Below, piece after piece: positions 8,462-17,308 of a DNA stretch of 64,000 nt. A model generated the notes under the pieces. The model did not search any database, was not told the origin of the DNA, and saw only the letters and a list, made by a program, of their open reading frames with translations. The stretch's first letter is position 1, and each line of letters starts with the position of its first letter. The position numbers and the translations under genes were made by a program. The stretch lies in assembly GCF_003347595.2 (NCBI RefSeq), contig NZ_QCZK02000035.1, positions 205,590 to 269,589 of the forward strand, given 5' to 3'. The DNA comes from Botryobacter ruber (GTDB taxonomy: Bacteria > Bacteroidota > Bacteroidia > Cytophagales > Hymenobacteraceae).

Positions 8462-10726
8462 GTGAACCGGAAGCAGATAGTCCTGTTAATTCTTGCCGTA
8501 GTTGTTGGCGTACAAATTGTTTACTTCTGGCTGGAGGGTAAACCTGAGGCTGCAGACGCAGGCAAAAAAGAGCTGCTGACAGCAGACGTAATAGCTGCAA
8601 GTTACATCGGCAGTGAGTCTTGCAGGTCATGCCACGAGCAGGAATTCAGCGACTGGAATAAATCGGATCATGACCTGGCCATGCAGGAAGCCACTTCCGA
8701 ATTTGTGTTGGGCGATTTTGAGGATCAGGTATTTGAAAGCCAGGGTGTAACAAATAAATTTTTCCGGAAAGACGACAAATATTGGGTAAACACAGAAGGC
8801 CCCGACGGAAAGTACGCCGATTATGAAATTAAGTACACCTATGGGGTAAAGCCCCTGCAGCAGTACATCGTGGAGTTTCCGGGCGGTAAGCTGCAGTGCC
8901 TGCGCACAGCCTGGGACAGTAAAAAAAATAAATGGTTCGACCTGTATCCCGATCTTGAAGTGCACCCGAAGGAGTGGCTGCACTGGACAAAAGGCGGCCT
9001 GAACTGGAATACCATGTGCTCCGACTGCCACTCCACCAACGTGCATAAAAACTACATCCCGGAAGCCGATTCGTTTGCTACTTCCTTCTCCATTATCAAT
9101 GTCAGCTGCGAGTCGTGCCATGGCCCGGGCAAAGCGCACGTCGATTTTATCAAGTCAAACAATATTAAAAAGGGCGACCCCTACCAGGCAGAACAGCACC
9201 TGCACCAGACCTCCAACCTGACGTCGGTGGAGCAGGTAGACCAATGCGCCCGCTGCCATGCCCGGCGCGAGCAGATAACGGAAGCTTTTGACCACCAGGG
9301 AAGCTTTATGGACCACTATGTTCCGGCCGTTTTACGAGACGACCTGTATCATCCGGATGGGCAGATAAAAGAGGAAGATTACGAATATGCTTCCTTTACA
9401 CAAAGCAAAATGTACATGAACGGCGTGAAATGCGCCAACTGCCATAACCCGCACAGCCTCGAACTGAAAGCCATCGGCAATGCCTTGTGCGGCCAGTGCC
9501 ACGACCAGAAAAAATTCGATGTGCCGGCGCATACGTTTCATGCCGTAAACACAGAGGGCGCAAAATGCGTGAACTGCCACATGCCCGGCACCACCTACAT
9601 GGGCAACGACTTCAGGCGGGACCACAGTTTACGGGTTCCGCGCCCAGACCAGAGCGTGGTGTACGGTACGCCAAATGCCTGTAACAAGTGCCACACCGAT
9701 CAAACGGCGCAGTGGGCAGCCAATGCCATCGAAAAATGGTTTGGGAAAGAGCGGAAGCCACACTTCTCGGATGCGCTCACCTTTGCCAGCACCCGTAACC
9801 CGGCAGCGGCAGCGGGGCTCGTTACGTTGCTGAACGATAAAAAGCAACCGCCCATTGTAAAGGCAACGGCTTTATGGTACCTGGGGCAGCTGAAAAACGA
9901 TCCGGGCACATTGGCTGTTTTTGTAAATGCATTATCCGATGCTGAACCCATTATCCGGTACACGGCCCTCAAGGAACTGAATGCGTATCCGCTGGAGCAG
10001 ACGCAGAACCACGTGTTGCCCATGCTCAAAGATCCTGTCCGGTCGGTGCGTATAGCGGCAGCCGATGCGCTGGCTACGTTGCCGGCAAGCAGCGTTCCGG
10101 CAAGTTTTGCGGCGCCTTACAAGAAGGCAACCAAAGAGCTCGAGATCAATTTAAAAGAAAGGGCCGATTTCCCGGGCGGCCAGATGGAAGCCGGGCAGTA
10201 CTACGAAAGAAAAGGTGATGTCCGGAAAGCCGAGGTGGCCTATAAGCGGTCCCTTTCCATCGATTCCTTCTTTAATCCGGCACGCCTGAACCTGGCTTAC
10301 CTGCAAAACAGGCAGGGAAATACAAAAGAAGCCATTGCCTTGTTTAATGTGGTGCTGCAACAGGAGCCCGGGTATGCAGAAGGCTATTACTCGCTAGGTC
10401 TTTTATATGCCGAGACGAATGAAATGGAGCTGGCTATCGAAAACCTGAAAAAGGCTTCGCAACTGGATAAAGCCAATACAAGAGCGCTGTATAACCTGGG
10501 GTTGGCCTACCAGCGCGCAAACCAGGCCGAAGCGGCAGAAGCAGTTTACCTGAAAGGGCTTCAGAGATTTCCTGATTCGTATGACTTCGGAAACGCACTG
10601 GTCATCCTGTATTTGCAAAACAACAGCTTCGAGAAAGCAGAACAGCACCTGGCACGTTTGTTGGGACACTATCCTAATAACCCACAGCTGCTCCAGATGA
10701 AGGAGTATATCCGGACAAACAGGTGA
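8462..10726 (+). CDS. Eight-heme cytochrome c with HEAT-like and TPR repeats
   Basis: Membrane-tethered, periplasm-facing protein of 754 residues with a GTG start. A single hydrophobic segment (about 5-23) is followed by a cytochrome c554-like region with eight CxxCH heme-binding motifs: CRSCH, CSDCH, CESCH, CARCH, CANCH, CGQCH, CVNCH and CNKCH, between about residues 54 and 412. Next comes a HEAT-like helical stretch (about 440-560) and then TPR repeats to the end (NLAYLQNRQGNTKEAI, NLGLAYQRANQAEAA). Proteins of this shape are known in several phyla, but their electron partners are mostly unknown. It sits between a sugar receptor and a GH2 operon, an unusual place for a respiratory-type protein. 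No cytochrome maturation gene is near. Confidence 0.88.
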   Translation: MNRKQIVLLILAVVVGVQIVYFWLEGKPEAADAGKKELLTADVIAASYIGSESCRSCHEQEFSDWNKSDHDLAMQEATSEFVLGDFEDQVFESQGVTNKFFRKDDKYWVNTEGPDGKYADYEIKYTYGVKPLQQYIVEFPGGKLQCLRTAWDSKKNKWFDLYPDLEVHPKEWLHWTKGGLNWNTMCSDCHSTNVHKNYIPEADSFATSFSIINVSCESCHGPGKAHVDFIKSNNIKKGDPYQAEQHLHQTSNLTSVEQVDQCARCHARREQITEAFDHQGSFMDHYVPAVLRDDLYHPDGQIKEEDYEYASFTQSKMYMNGVKCANCHNPHSLELKAIGNALCGQCHDQKKFDVPAHTFHAVNTEGAKCVNCHMPGTTYMGNDFRRDHSLRVPRPDQSVVYGTPNACNKCHTDQTAQWAANAIEKWFGKERKPHFSDALTFASTRNPAAAAGLVTLLNDKKQPPIVKATALWYLGQLKNDPGTLAVFVNALSDAEPIIRYTALKELNAYPLEQTQNHVLPMLKDPVRSVRIAAADALATLPASSVPASFAAPYKKATKELEINLKERADFPGGQMEAGQYYERKGDVRKAEVAYKRSLSIDSFFNPARLNLAYLQNRQGNTKEAIALFNVVLQQEPGYAEGYYSLGLLYAETNEMELAIENLKKASQLDKANTRALYNLGLAYQRANQAEAAEAVYLKGLQRFPDSYDFGNALVILYLQNNSFEKAEQHLARLLGHYPNNPQLLQMKEYIRTNR

Positions 10727-10815
10727 TAAACCTGCCGTTGCCTTCGCTGCTCGTTTTGCAACCTTCTTTTTCAGGATAAAACGCCATTCCTCCTGTATGT
10801 ACTGCCGCTTGCGTG

Positions 10816-10844
10816 CAGCAGCGGGTGTGGTGGCAGCTGCAGCA
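10816..10844 (+). repeat. Dispersed intergenic repeat, copy 6
   Basis: Copy 90 bp after the cytochrome stop, with the GCGGGT and CAGCTGCAG variants also seen in copy 2. Confidence 0.8.
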
Positions 10845-11018
10845 TACTTTTTTGCAGGATCTGAAAGCCGGCTGTAAAAAGTAGTTTTTTTATGATGCTG
10901 CTCCCTGCCTGTTGCCGGAAACGCAATGGTACAGGTGGACAGCTTTTTTTTAACGTGAACTCGGGAATCAAAACAAGGACACACTATTGTTCTAAGATCG
11001 AAGCATAAAACCTTTCCA

Positions 11019-11122
11019 GTTTTCGCAGGAGGAGCCTTCTACATGTTCCGGTGCTGAGCTCTGCTCAGCAGCCCGCAGCGGAGCGAGGGCAGGTTCATGT
11101 AGACAGCGACGGAAGCGAAAAC
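11019..11122. other. Structured inverted-repeat element, unknown role
   Basis: The outer arms GTTTTCGC/GCGAAAAC and inner arms CTACATG/CATGTAG frame an internal hairpin GCTGAGC-TCT-GCTCAGC. A GC-rich palindromic run (GCGGCCGCGCGGCC) follows just outside. It could be a structured RNA or a relic of a small mobile element; nothing identifies it further. Confidence 0.4.
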
Positions 11123-11283
11123 GCGGCCGCGCGGCCGAGGAGCGCATAAGTTAGCTATAGAACGATAATTCAGAGGCAATGCATGAGCAGTTACTATAAG
11201 TTGTAAAACTTATAATTCCCGAGTTTACGTTTTTTTTAAGCTTTTACTTCCGGACAGACGTTTTTTCTCCTTTATTTTTTTAG

Positions 11284-11310
11284 CTGCACCTGCCACCACA
11301 CCCACTGCTG
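11284..11310 (-). repeat. Dispersed intergenic repeat, copy 7
   Basis: Inverted copy, CTGCACCTGCCACCACACCC core, about 100 bp upstream of promoter B. Confidence 0.8.
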
Positions 11311-11383
11311 GAGGCTGCAGTGGCGTCGTTATCCTGCCCTCCTGCTACAATTATTCCTGCTCAGGCGCTTTATTTGGGAGCGG

Positions 11384-11447
11384 CTACATAAATAGCAGCA
11401 TTGCCTACAATTGTGCTAATCCCTGTCAACCTCTTTTGCTATCATTG
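11384..11447 (+). promoter_or_regulatory. Two-half-site operator and -7 element, promoter B
   Basis: CTACATAAATA (11384) and CTACAATTGTG (11405) are 21 bp apart, and the -7-like TATCATTG is at 11440, exactly 35 bp after the second half-site. The GH2 start is 99 bp downstream of the -7 start. The sequence from the second half-site to the -7 region resembles promoter A base by base in several places. Confidence 0.8.
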
Positions 11448-11538
11448 TTGCTGTCAGCTGTCGCTTACCGGAGTTGGAAGTGGTGATTAAGCTATCGCAA
11501 CGGCAGTAGGATAGCTGTATTTTTTTAATTGATTTTTT

Positions 11539-13776
11539 ATGAAGAGGTTAACAATCTTTTTCTTATTACTTCTGCTTGTTGCAGGCAAGGCCAAAGCGCA
11601 AGGCTGGAAACCGGTGGGGGATAAGCTAAAAACAAGGTGGGCAAAAGATGTAAGCCCCGCAAATGCCTGGCAGGAGTACCCGAGGCCGCAGCTGGTGCGC
11701 GACGACTGGCAGAACCTGAACGGGTTGTGGGAATATGCCATCCGGAAGAAAGGATTGCCACAGCCAGCACAGTTCGACGGTAAAATACTGGTGCCTTATG
11801 CGGTAGAGTCCAGTTTGTCGGGGGTGGGCAAACCGCTCCTGCCCGACCAGGAGCTATGGTACAGAACCACGTTTGAAACGCCTGCATCATGGCGTAAGCA
11901 AAATGCCATTCTCCACTTCGAAGCCGTAGACTGGCAGGCTACCGTTTATCTGAACAACAAACTGGTGGGCGAACACAAAGGCGGCAGCGATGCCTTCTCT
12001 TTTGATGTATCAAAATACCTGAAGCCCGGGGTGCAGGAGCTCGTGGTAAAGGTGTGGGACCCGACCGATTCGGATATACAACCGCGTGGAAAGCAGATCC
12101 TTAAACCGCATGGTTTCTGGTACACGGCTGTGTCTGGTATCTGGCAGACGGTATGGCTGGAGCCGGTAAGCCCGTCCGGTATCCGTACGCTGGTGCCGGA
12201 GCCGGATATCGACCGGAAGCTGGTAACAATTAAATCGAGCCTGTACAAAAACACCGGTAAAGAGCGGGTGCGCCTGAAAGTAACTTACAAGGACAATGTA
12301 ATTGCTGAGCAGGAAGTGCCCTACCAGGAAGATCTGGCGGTAGCAGTACCGGAACCGCAGTTATGGACCCCGGAGTACCCCAACCTGTACCAGTTCCAGC
12401 TGGAAATTGTGCGGGGTGGAAAAGTGCTGGATAAAGTGGCCTCCTATTTTGCGATGCGCAAGATTGCGCTGGGGCAGGATAACAACGGATACACAAAATT
12501 ATTCCTGAACAACAAGCCTTACTTTCAGTGGGGCGTGCTGGACCAGGGGTGGTGGCCGGATGGTCTGCTGACGCCTCCTTCCGATGAAGCCATGAAATAT
12601 GACATGGAGGTGGTGAAGTCGATGGGGTACAACATGATACGGAAGCATATTAAAGTAGAGCCCGCACGCTTTTATTTTCATGCCGATACCATGGGCCTGC
12701 TGGTGTGGCAGGACATGCCCTCGGGCTTTCTGAAACTGGGCCACCCGGAGCAGCACGTAAACCACGACGCGCCGAAAGACTGGGAGCGGCCGAAAGCATC
12801 GGCGCAGCAGTTTGAGCATGAGTGGAAGTCCATTATCGATCATCTGCGCTTTTTTCCTTCCATTGTCGTGTGGGTGCCTTTTAACGAAGGCTGGGGCCAG
12901 TACGACACGGAGCGGGTGGTGGAGTGGACGCGGCAGTACGACCCTACCCGCCTGGTAGACGGCACCAGCGGCTGGACAGACCGTAACGTTGGGCATATGT
13001 ACGATGCCCATCAGTACCCGGGGCCCTCCATCGAGCCAAGTGCCCAAAATCCGGGCCGGGCGCTGGTGTTAGGGGAATTCGGGGGGCTGGGGTTTCCGGT
13101 AAAAGACCACCTGTGGAACGCCGAAAAGCGCAACTGGGGCTACCGCACCTATCTTACAGCGCAGCAACTGATAGACGAATACGTCAAACTCGTTCATAAT
13201 GTGTACCCGCTTACGGCAAGAGGCCTTGCTGCAGCCATTTACACCCAGACAACCGATGTGGAAGGGGAGGTAAACGGCCTGATGACCTACGACCGTGAAA
13301 TAATAAAAGTACCTGTTGCCACTGCGCGTATCCTGCACGAACCGCTGTATTATCAGCACATCAACAAGCAGGAAATCATCCTGAAAGATTCTGAGGAAGA
13401 GGCCTCCCCGCTGATGACCTCCTTTACCTATCCGGGCCGGGAATGGAACAACCACAACCCTTTTAGCCCGGCATTTAAAAAAACGACCGGTCCCGTGAAA
13501 GTAAGCAAAGGCCAGACACTCTGGGCCGTGAACAGCTTTGTAAAAAACGACCTGCCCGATAGAATGGCCCTGAAAGTATTTGCCCGCGGCGACCTGAAAA
13601 TCTACCTGAACGGCCATCTGATACACGACAGGTATACGCTGACGAAACGCCATTACGATGAAATAAACATCAGTGAGTTTGCCCGGTACCTGAAGGAGGG
13701 CAAGAATGTAATTGGCCTGGAGCTGCAGAATGCAGCAGAAGATTCTGAATTCGATTTCGGGCTTTACCACTACTGA
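11539..13776 (+). CDS. GH2-family glycosidase
   Basis: Secreted GH2 glycosidase of 745 residues with signal peptide LLLLLVAGKAKAQ. Domain order is a sugar-binding jelly-roll (about 45-210; LWYRTTFETP, VYLNNKLVGEHKGG), an Ig-like domain (about 215-310), a catalytic barrel (about 315-590) and a C-terminal sandwich. The acid/base Glu450 is in FNEGWGQ and the likely nucleophile Glu513 is in VLGEFGG. GH2 enzymes cleave beta-galactosides, glucuronides, mannosides or related bonds; which one applies here is unclear. It is the first gene of a tight operon: the next sulfatase starts 19 bp later. Confidence 0.9.
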   Translation: MKRLTIFFLLLLLVAGKAKAQGWKPVGDKLKTRWAKDVSPANAWQEYPRPQLVRDDWQNLNGLWEYAIRKKGLPQPAQFDGKILVPYAVESSLSGVGKPLLPDQELWYRTTFETPASWRKQNAILHFEAVDWQATVYLNNKLVGEHKGGSDAFSFDVSKYLKPGVQELVVKVWDPTDSDIQPRGKQILKPHGFWYTAVSGIWQTVWLEPVSPSGIRTLVPEPDIDRKLVTIKSSLYKNTGKERVRLKVTYKDNVIAEQEVPYQEDLAVAVPEPQLWTPEYPNLYQFQLEIVRGGKVLDKVASYFAMRKIALGQDNNGYTKLFLNNKPYFQWGVLDQGWWPDGLLTPPSDEAMKYDMEVVKSMGYNMIRKHIKVEPARFYFHADTMGLLVWQDMPSGFLKLGHPEQHVNHDAPKDWERPKASAQQFEHEWKSIIDHLRFFPSIVVWVPFNEGWGQYDTERVVEWTRQYDPTRLVDGTSGWTDRNVGHMYDAHQYPGPSIEPSAQNPGRALVLGEFGGLGFPVKDHLWNAEKRNWGYRTYLTAQQLIDEYVKLVHNVYPLTARGLAAAIYTQTTDVEGEVNGLMTYDREIIKVPVATARILHEPLYYQHINKQEIILKDSEEEASPLMTSFTYPGREWNNHNPFSPAFKKTTGPVKVSKGQTLWAVNSFVKNDLPDRMALKVFARGDLKIYLNGHLIHDRYTLTKRHYDEINISEFARYLKEGKNVIGLELQNAAEDSEFDFGLYHY

Positions 13777-13795
13777 TTAATCTGAGCACAATTGT

Positions 13796-15367
13796 ATGAC
13801 GACATATTTATTTAAATACACTTCCTTTCTGCTGTTGCTCACAACGCTTTTAGCCTGGCAGGAACCCCTGCCGGAAAAGCAGGCAAGCACGAAAAGCAAA
13901 AGGCCCAACATCCTGTTTTGTGTTGCAGATGATGCCTCTCTGGCGCACATGAGTGCTTATGGCAATACCTGGGTGAAAACCCCTGCCTTCGACCGGGTGG
14001 CGAAAGAGGGCCTGCTGTTTACCAACGCTTATACACCCAATGCCAAATGCTCTCCTTCCAGGGCCTGTATTTTAACGGGCCGTAACCCCTGGCAACTGGA
14101 GGAAGCCGCCAACCACTGGTCTTTTTTTCCTGCAAAATTCATCACCTTTATGGAAGAGCTGGACAAGAACGGGTACCAGGTTGGTTTTACCGGAAAAGGC
14201 TGGGGACCCGGTAACCCGGGGGAGGTAAACGGCAAACGGCGCGAAGTAACAGGACCTGCTTTTAATGCTGCCAGAACCAAGCCACCTACCGGCGGTATCT
14301 CCAACATAGACTATGCTGCCAATTTTGAAAAGTTCCTGGACGGGAAAGCCAAAGAAGAGCCTTTCTGTTTCTGGTATGGTTCGCACGAGCCGCACCGGGG
14401 CTACAAATATGGCTCGGGTGTGGAACAGGGGAAAAAGAAGTTATCCGACATCGACAAGGTGCCCGATTACTGGCCCGACACCAAAGAGGTACGAAACGAT
14501 ATGCTCGACTATGGCTACGAAGTGGAATACTTTGATGCGCAGCTGGGTAAAATGCTGGCGATACTCGAAAAGCGGGGCGAGCTGGAAAACACCATCATTG
14601 TAGTAACTTCCGATAACGGCATGCCTTTCCCGCGGGTGAAGGGGCACGTGTACGAAGCAGCCAACCACCTGCCGCTGGCTGTTATGTGGAAGAATGGCAT
14701 AAAAAGCACCGGCAGAAAAATAGAAGATTACGTGAGCTTCATCGATTTTGCGCCTACCTTTCTGGAAGCTGCAGGCGTAAGTCCGGAGCAGGGGGGCATG
14801 CAGCCCGTGCAGGGAAAATCGCTGCTTCCCATTTTTACCTCCGCTAAGGAAGGGCAGGTAGATAAGAGCAGGAACTATGTGTTGCTGGGCCGGGAACGAA
14901 CGGATATCGGGCGTCCGCACGACTGGGGCTACCCGGTACGGGCCATTGTGAAAGACAACTACATTTACTCCATCAACTACGAACCCGACCGCTGGCCCAG
15001 CGGCAACCCCGAAACCGGCTACCTCGACACCGACAGCAGCCCCACCAAAACAGCGGTGTTAGCTACCCGGGATTCTCCGGCACAACAGTATTTATGGGCT
15101 GCTTCCTTCGGTAAAAGAGGAGCGGAAGAGCTCTATCAACTGGAGAAAGACCCTTTTTCGATGAAGAATGTGGCAGGAGAGCTGGCGCATGCAAAAACGA
15201 AAGCAGCCTTAAAAGCAATCCTGGAGCAGGAACTGAAAGCGCAGCAGGACCCCCGCATGTTTGGGCAGGGTGCTGTTTTTGATGCATACAAAAATATGAA
15301 CCCGAAAGTCCGCAACTTTTACGAGCGGTATATGAAAGGCGAGATTCCTGCAAGGGACGGGCATTGA
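13796..15367 (+). CDS. Sulfatase (CSPSR type)
   Basis: Sulfatase of 523 residues with an N-terminal hydrophobic signal. FCVADDAS gives the metal-binding Asp pair, NAKCSPSRACILTGR carries the formylglycine motif with Cys85, and VTSDNGMPFPR gives the later metal ligands. The segment after the motif (NPWQLEEAANHWSFFP) and the length match the branch of sulfatases annotated as heparan N-sulfatase-like. This is a family resemblance, not proof of substrate. It lies 19 bp after the GH2 gene and 43 bp before the next sulfatase, so the three are almost surely one transcript from promoter B. Confidence 0.92.
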   Translation: MTTYLFKYTSFLLLLTTLLAWQEPLPEKQASTKSKRPNILFCVADDASLAHMSAYGNTWVKTPAFDRVAKEGLLFTNAYTPNAKCSPSRACILTGRNPWQLEEAANHWSFFPAKFITFMEELDKNGYQVGFTGKGWGPGNPGEVNGKRREVTGPAFNAARTKPPTGGISNIDYAANFEKFLDGKAKEEPFCFWYGSHEPHRGYKYGSGVEQGKKKLSDIDKVPDYWPDTKEVRNDMLDYGYEVEYFDAQLGKMLAILEKRGELENTIIVVTSDNGMPFPRVKGHVYEAANHLPLAVMWKNGIKSTGRKIEDYVSFIDFAPTFLEAAGVSPEQGGMQPVQGKSLLPIFTSAKEGQVDKSRNYVLLGRERTDIGRPHDWGYPVRAIVKDNYIYSINYEPDRWPSGNPETGYLDTDSSPTKTAVLATRDSPAQQYLWAASFGKRGAEELYQLEKDPFSMKNVAGELAHAKTKAALKAILEQELKAQQDPRMFGQGAVFDAYKNMNPKVRNFYERYMKGEIPARDGH

Positions 15368-15410
15368 CTTCTGACCGGAAATATCAGTTTAAAAACCAAG
15401 TTACTGTAAC

Positions 15411-16880
15411 ATGAGATACATTTTGCATAACCAGCTAAAGAAACTTTGCGCAGCCCTTGTTATGGCGGCTGTGGCTACGTCCTGTTCTTCATCTACCACG
15501 TCGCAGCAGGAGCAGCAGGCGGTGGAGGCCCGTAAGCCCAACATCATCTTTATCCTGGCCGACGACCTGGGCTACTCGGAACTGGGCGCTTATGGCAACA
15601 CCTTTAACGAAACGCCGAACCTCGACAAGCTTGCTTCAGAAGGAGTGCGTTTCACCAATGCGTATGCTGCCGCACCGGTATGTTCTCCGTTCAGAGCCGC
15701 CCTGATGACCGGCCAGTACCCCGCCCGCATTGGCATCACCGATTACCTGCGCCCGGATGCGGCCGGTCACCTGGATACCGCTTATGTTACCATGGCCGAA
15801 ATGCTGCAGCAGCATGGCTACAGGACCGGGATTGTAGGCAAATGGCACCTCTCCGGTTACCTCAACCACAATGCTCCCGAAGAAACCCTGCCCGATAAGC
15901 ATGGCTTTGATGAAGTAATCGTAAGCGAGAACCGGGGTATTGCCAACGGCACTTATTTCCACCCGTACCACTTCAACCGCGAAATAGAAAAGAAGCTACC
16001 CGACGAGAAGGAATACCTGACCGACCGGCAGAATGTGGAGGCCGTGGAGTTTATCGAGCGGAACAAGGACAAGCCTTTCTTCCTGTACCTGAGCCATTAC
16101 GGGGTGCATACGCAGCTGCACGGCAAGCCGGAGCTGGTGGATCGCTTCCGGAATAAGGCCGGAGCCGGTACCAGCGAACCATCCAGGGAAAATGCTCAGA
16201 ATGACCCTTACAAAAAGTTTCCGGCCGATTACCGCGCACCCAAGAACAACCCGCACCTGGCCGCCCAGCTCTACTCCATCGACGAAGGGGTGGGCATGAT
16301 CATGGAGAAGCTCAAAAGCCTGGGGCTGGACGAAAATACCATCATCGTATTTACCAGCGACAACGGCGGCGAAACCAATGTTACCACCAACGCACCACTG
16401 CGAGCCGGTAAAAGCACCCTTTACGAAGGCGGTGTGCGGGAGCCGCTCCTTGTCTGGTATCCTTCCCGTTTTGCCAAAGGAGCCGTGGTGAACGAGCCCG
16501 TAGTCAATTTCGATTTTTACCCGACATTCGAAGAAACCATAGGAGCAGAACACAAGGGGCAGCAGCTCGATGGCATATCCTTTGCCCGCGTGCTGACGGA
16601 ACCTTCGGCTACTTTACCAAAACGCAGTTTCTACTGGCACTACCCGCTCGACGAGCCCCACTTCCTGGGGGGCAGGTCCGGCGGCAGCATCCGCAACGGC
16701 GACTGGAAACTGATCGAGTTTTTCGATAAAAACGAAGTGCAGCTGTATAACCTGAAGGAGGATATCGGCGAAGAAAACGATCTTGCAAAGCAGTACCCGG
16801 AGAAGGTGAAAGAACTACAGGCAGAACTGTCCGGCTGGCGCACCTCTGTTGGAGCAACAGGATATACCCTGAAAAACTAA
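15411..16880 (+). CDS. Sulfatase with CSPFR motif, lipoprotein
   Basis: Arylsulfatase A-like enzyme of 489 residues. The N-terminus is a lipoprotein signal with lipobox VATSC. It has IFILADDLGYSELGAYGN, then PVCSPFRAALMTGQYPARIG, where Cys91 is the formylglycine site and the residue before Arg is Phe rather than Ser, Thr or Ala. KWHLSG, FTSDNGGE and LYEGGVREP are intact. It is closely similar to the sulfatase at 23691, which has CSPTR at the same place, so the Phe is a lineage-specific change. Last gene of the GH2 operon; a repeat copy begins right after the stop. Confidence 0.92.
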   Translation: MRYILHNQLKKLCAALVMAAVATSCSSSTTSQQEQQAVEARKPNIIFILADDLGYSELGAYGNTFNETPNLDKLASEGVRFTNAYAAAPVCSPFRAALMTGQYPARIGITDYLRPDAAGHLDTAYVTMAEMLQQHGYRTGIVGKWHLSGYLNHNAPEETLPDKHGFDEVIVSENRGIANGTYFHPYHFNREIEKKLPDEKEYLTDRQNVEAVEFIERNKDKPFFLYLSHYGVHTQLHGKPELVDRFRNKAGAGTSEPSRENAQNDPYKKFPADYRAPKNNPHLAAQLYSIDEGVGMIMEKLKSLGLDENTIIVFTSDNGGETNVTTNAPLRAGKSTLYEGGVREPLLVWYPSRFAKGAVVNEPVVNFDFYPTFEETIGAEHKGQQLDGISFARVLTEPSATLPKRSFYWHYPLDEPHFLGGRSGGSIRNGDWKLIEFFDKNEVQLYNLKEDIGEENDLAKQYPEKVKELQAELSGWRTSVGATGYTLKN

Positions 16881-16908
16881 CTGCACCTGCCACCACAGCC
16901 TCTGCTGC
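16881..16908 (-). repeat. Dispersed intergenic repeat, copy 8
   Basis: Begins at the base after the sulfatase stop. With its right flank (AGCGCTTCAGG) it forms a direct repeat of about 47 bp with copy 9. Confidence 0.85.
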
Positions 16909-16966
16909 AAGCCTGTAGCGCTTCAGGAATCAGTTGCTCCCAGTTGCTCCAGTTGCCCAATTGCTC

Positions 16967-17202
16967 TTCCGGACGTCCTCGTCCGGAAGCTTTCTGCCGG
17001 GGGACATCCGTGTCCCCGTTGCACATACGTTGACAAGGCTCCAAGGCTCTTTCGGATGTTTTCATCCGAAAGTCAACTGTTGGGGATCTCCAGATCCCCG
17101 TGAACCAGCAGAAATCTCTATCCATGTCCTCTTCCTGCTCCTATTGGTCTACGGGGATCTGGAGATCCCCAACAGTTATTTTCCGGATGAAAACATCCGG
17201 AA
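16967..17202. repeat. Cluster of six REP-like hairpins
   Basis: Six short perfect hairpins in a row. Their stems are TTCCGGACG/CGTCCGGAA (16967-16988), GGGGACA/TGTCCCC (17000-17017), TTCGGATG/CATCCGAA (17051-17070), GGGGATCT/AGATCCCC (17082-17099), GGGGATCT/AGATCCCC (17153-17170) and TTCCGGATG/CATCCGGAA (17181-17202). The third-fourth pair and the fifth-sixth pair form a larger inverted repeat of about 50 bp per arm, each with ACTGTTGGGG next to the stem. This is the layout of a bacterial interspersed mosaic element; no REP-type transposase gene is in the window. Confidence 0.85.
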
Positions 17203-17241
17203 AAGCAATAGTAGACTACTAAATATCTCATGAATAATTAA

Positions 17242-17269
17242 CTGCAGCTGTTACCACAGTCTCTGCTGC
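17242..17269 (-). repeat. Dispersed intergenic repeat, copy 9
   Basis: Same orientation as copy 8 and shares its right flank, so the two bracket the REP-like cluster as direct repeats. It ends 39 bp before the chosen start of the phosphoesterase gene. Confidence 0.8.
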
Positions 17270-17308
17270 ATGCCTGGAGCGCTTCAGGTAGTATTAACCA
17301 TTTCAACC

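Larger units (their letters stand above)
10727..11538. other. Intergenic region, 812 bp
   Basis: No convincing gene. It contains two repeat copies in opposite orientation (10816 and 11284), a GC-rich structured stretch (11019-11122), a palindrome TATAAGTT/AACTTATA at 11195-11214, several T-runs and promoter B. Confidence 0.7.

Noticed and set aside
16934..17233. A 99-codon open frame after the sulfatase
   Set aside because: It runs through the REP-like hairpins, which explain its composition.
17270..17308. Upstream ATG start for the metallophosphoesterase
   Set aside because: It lies in a repeat copy and would place 13 non-signal residues before a good signal peptide that starts at 17309.
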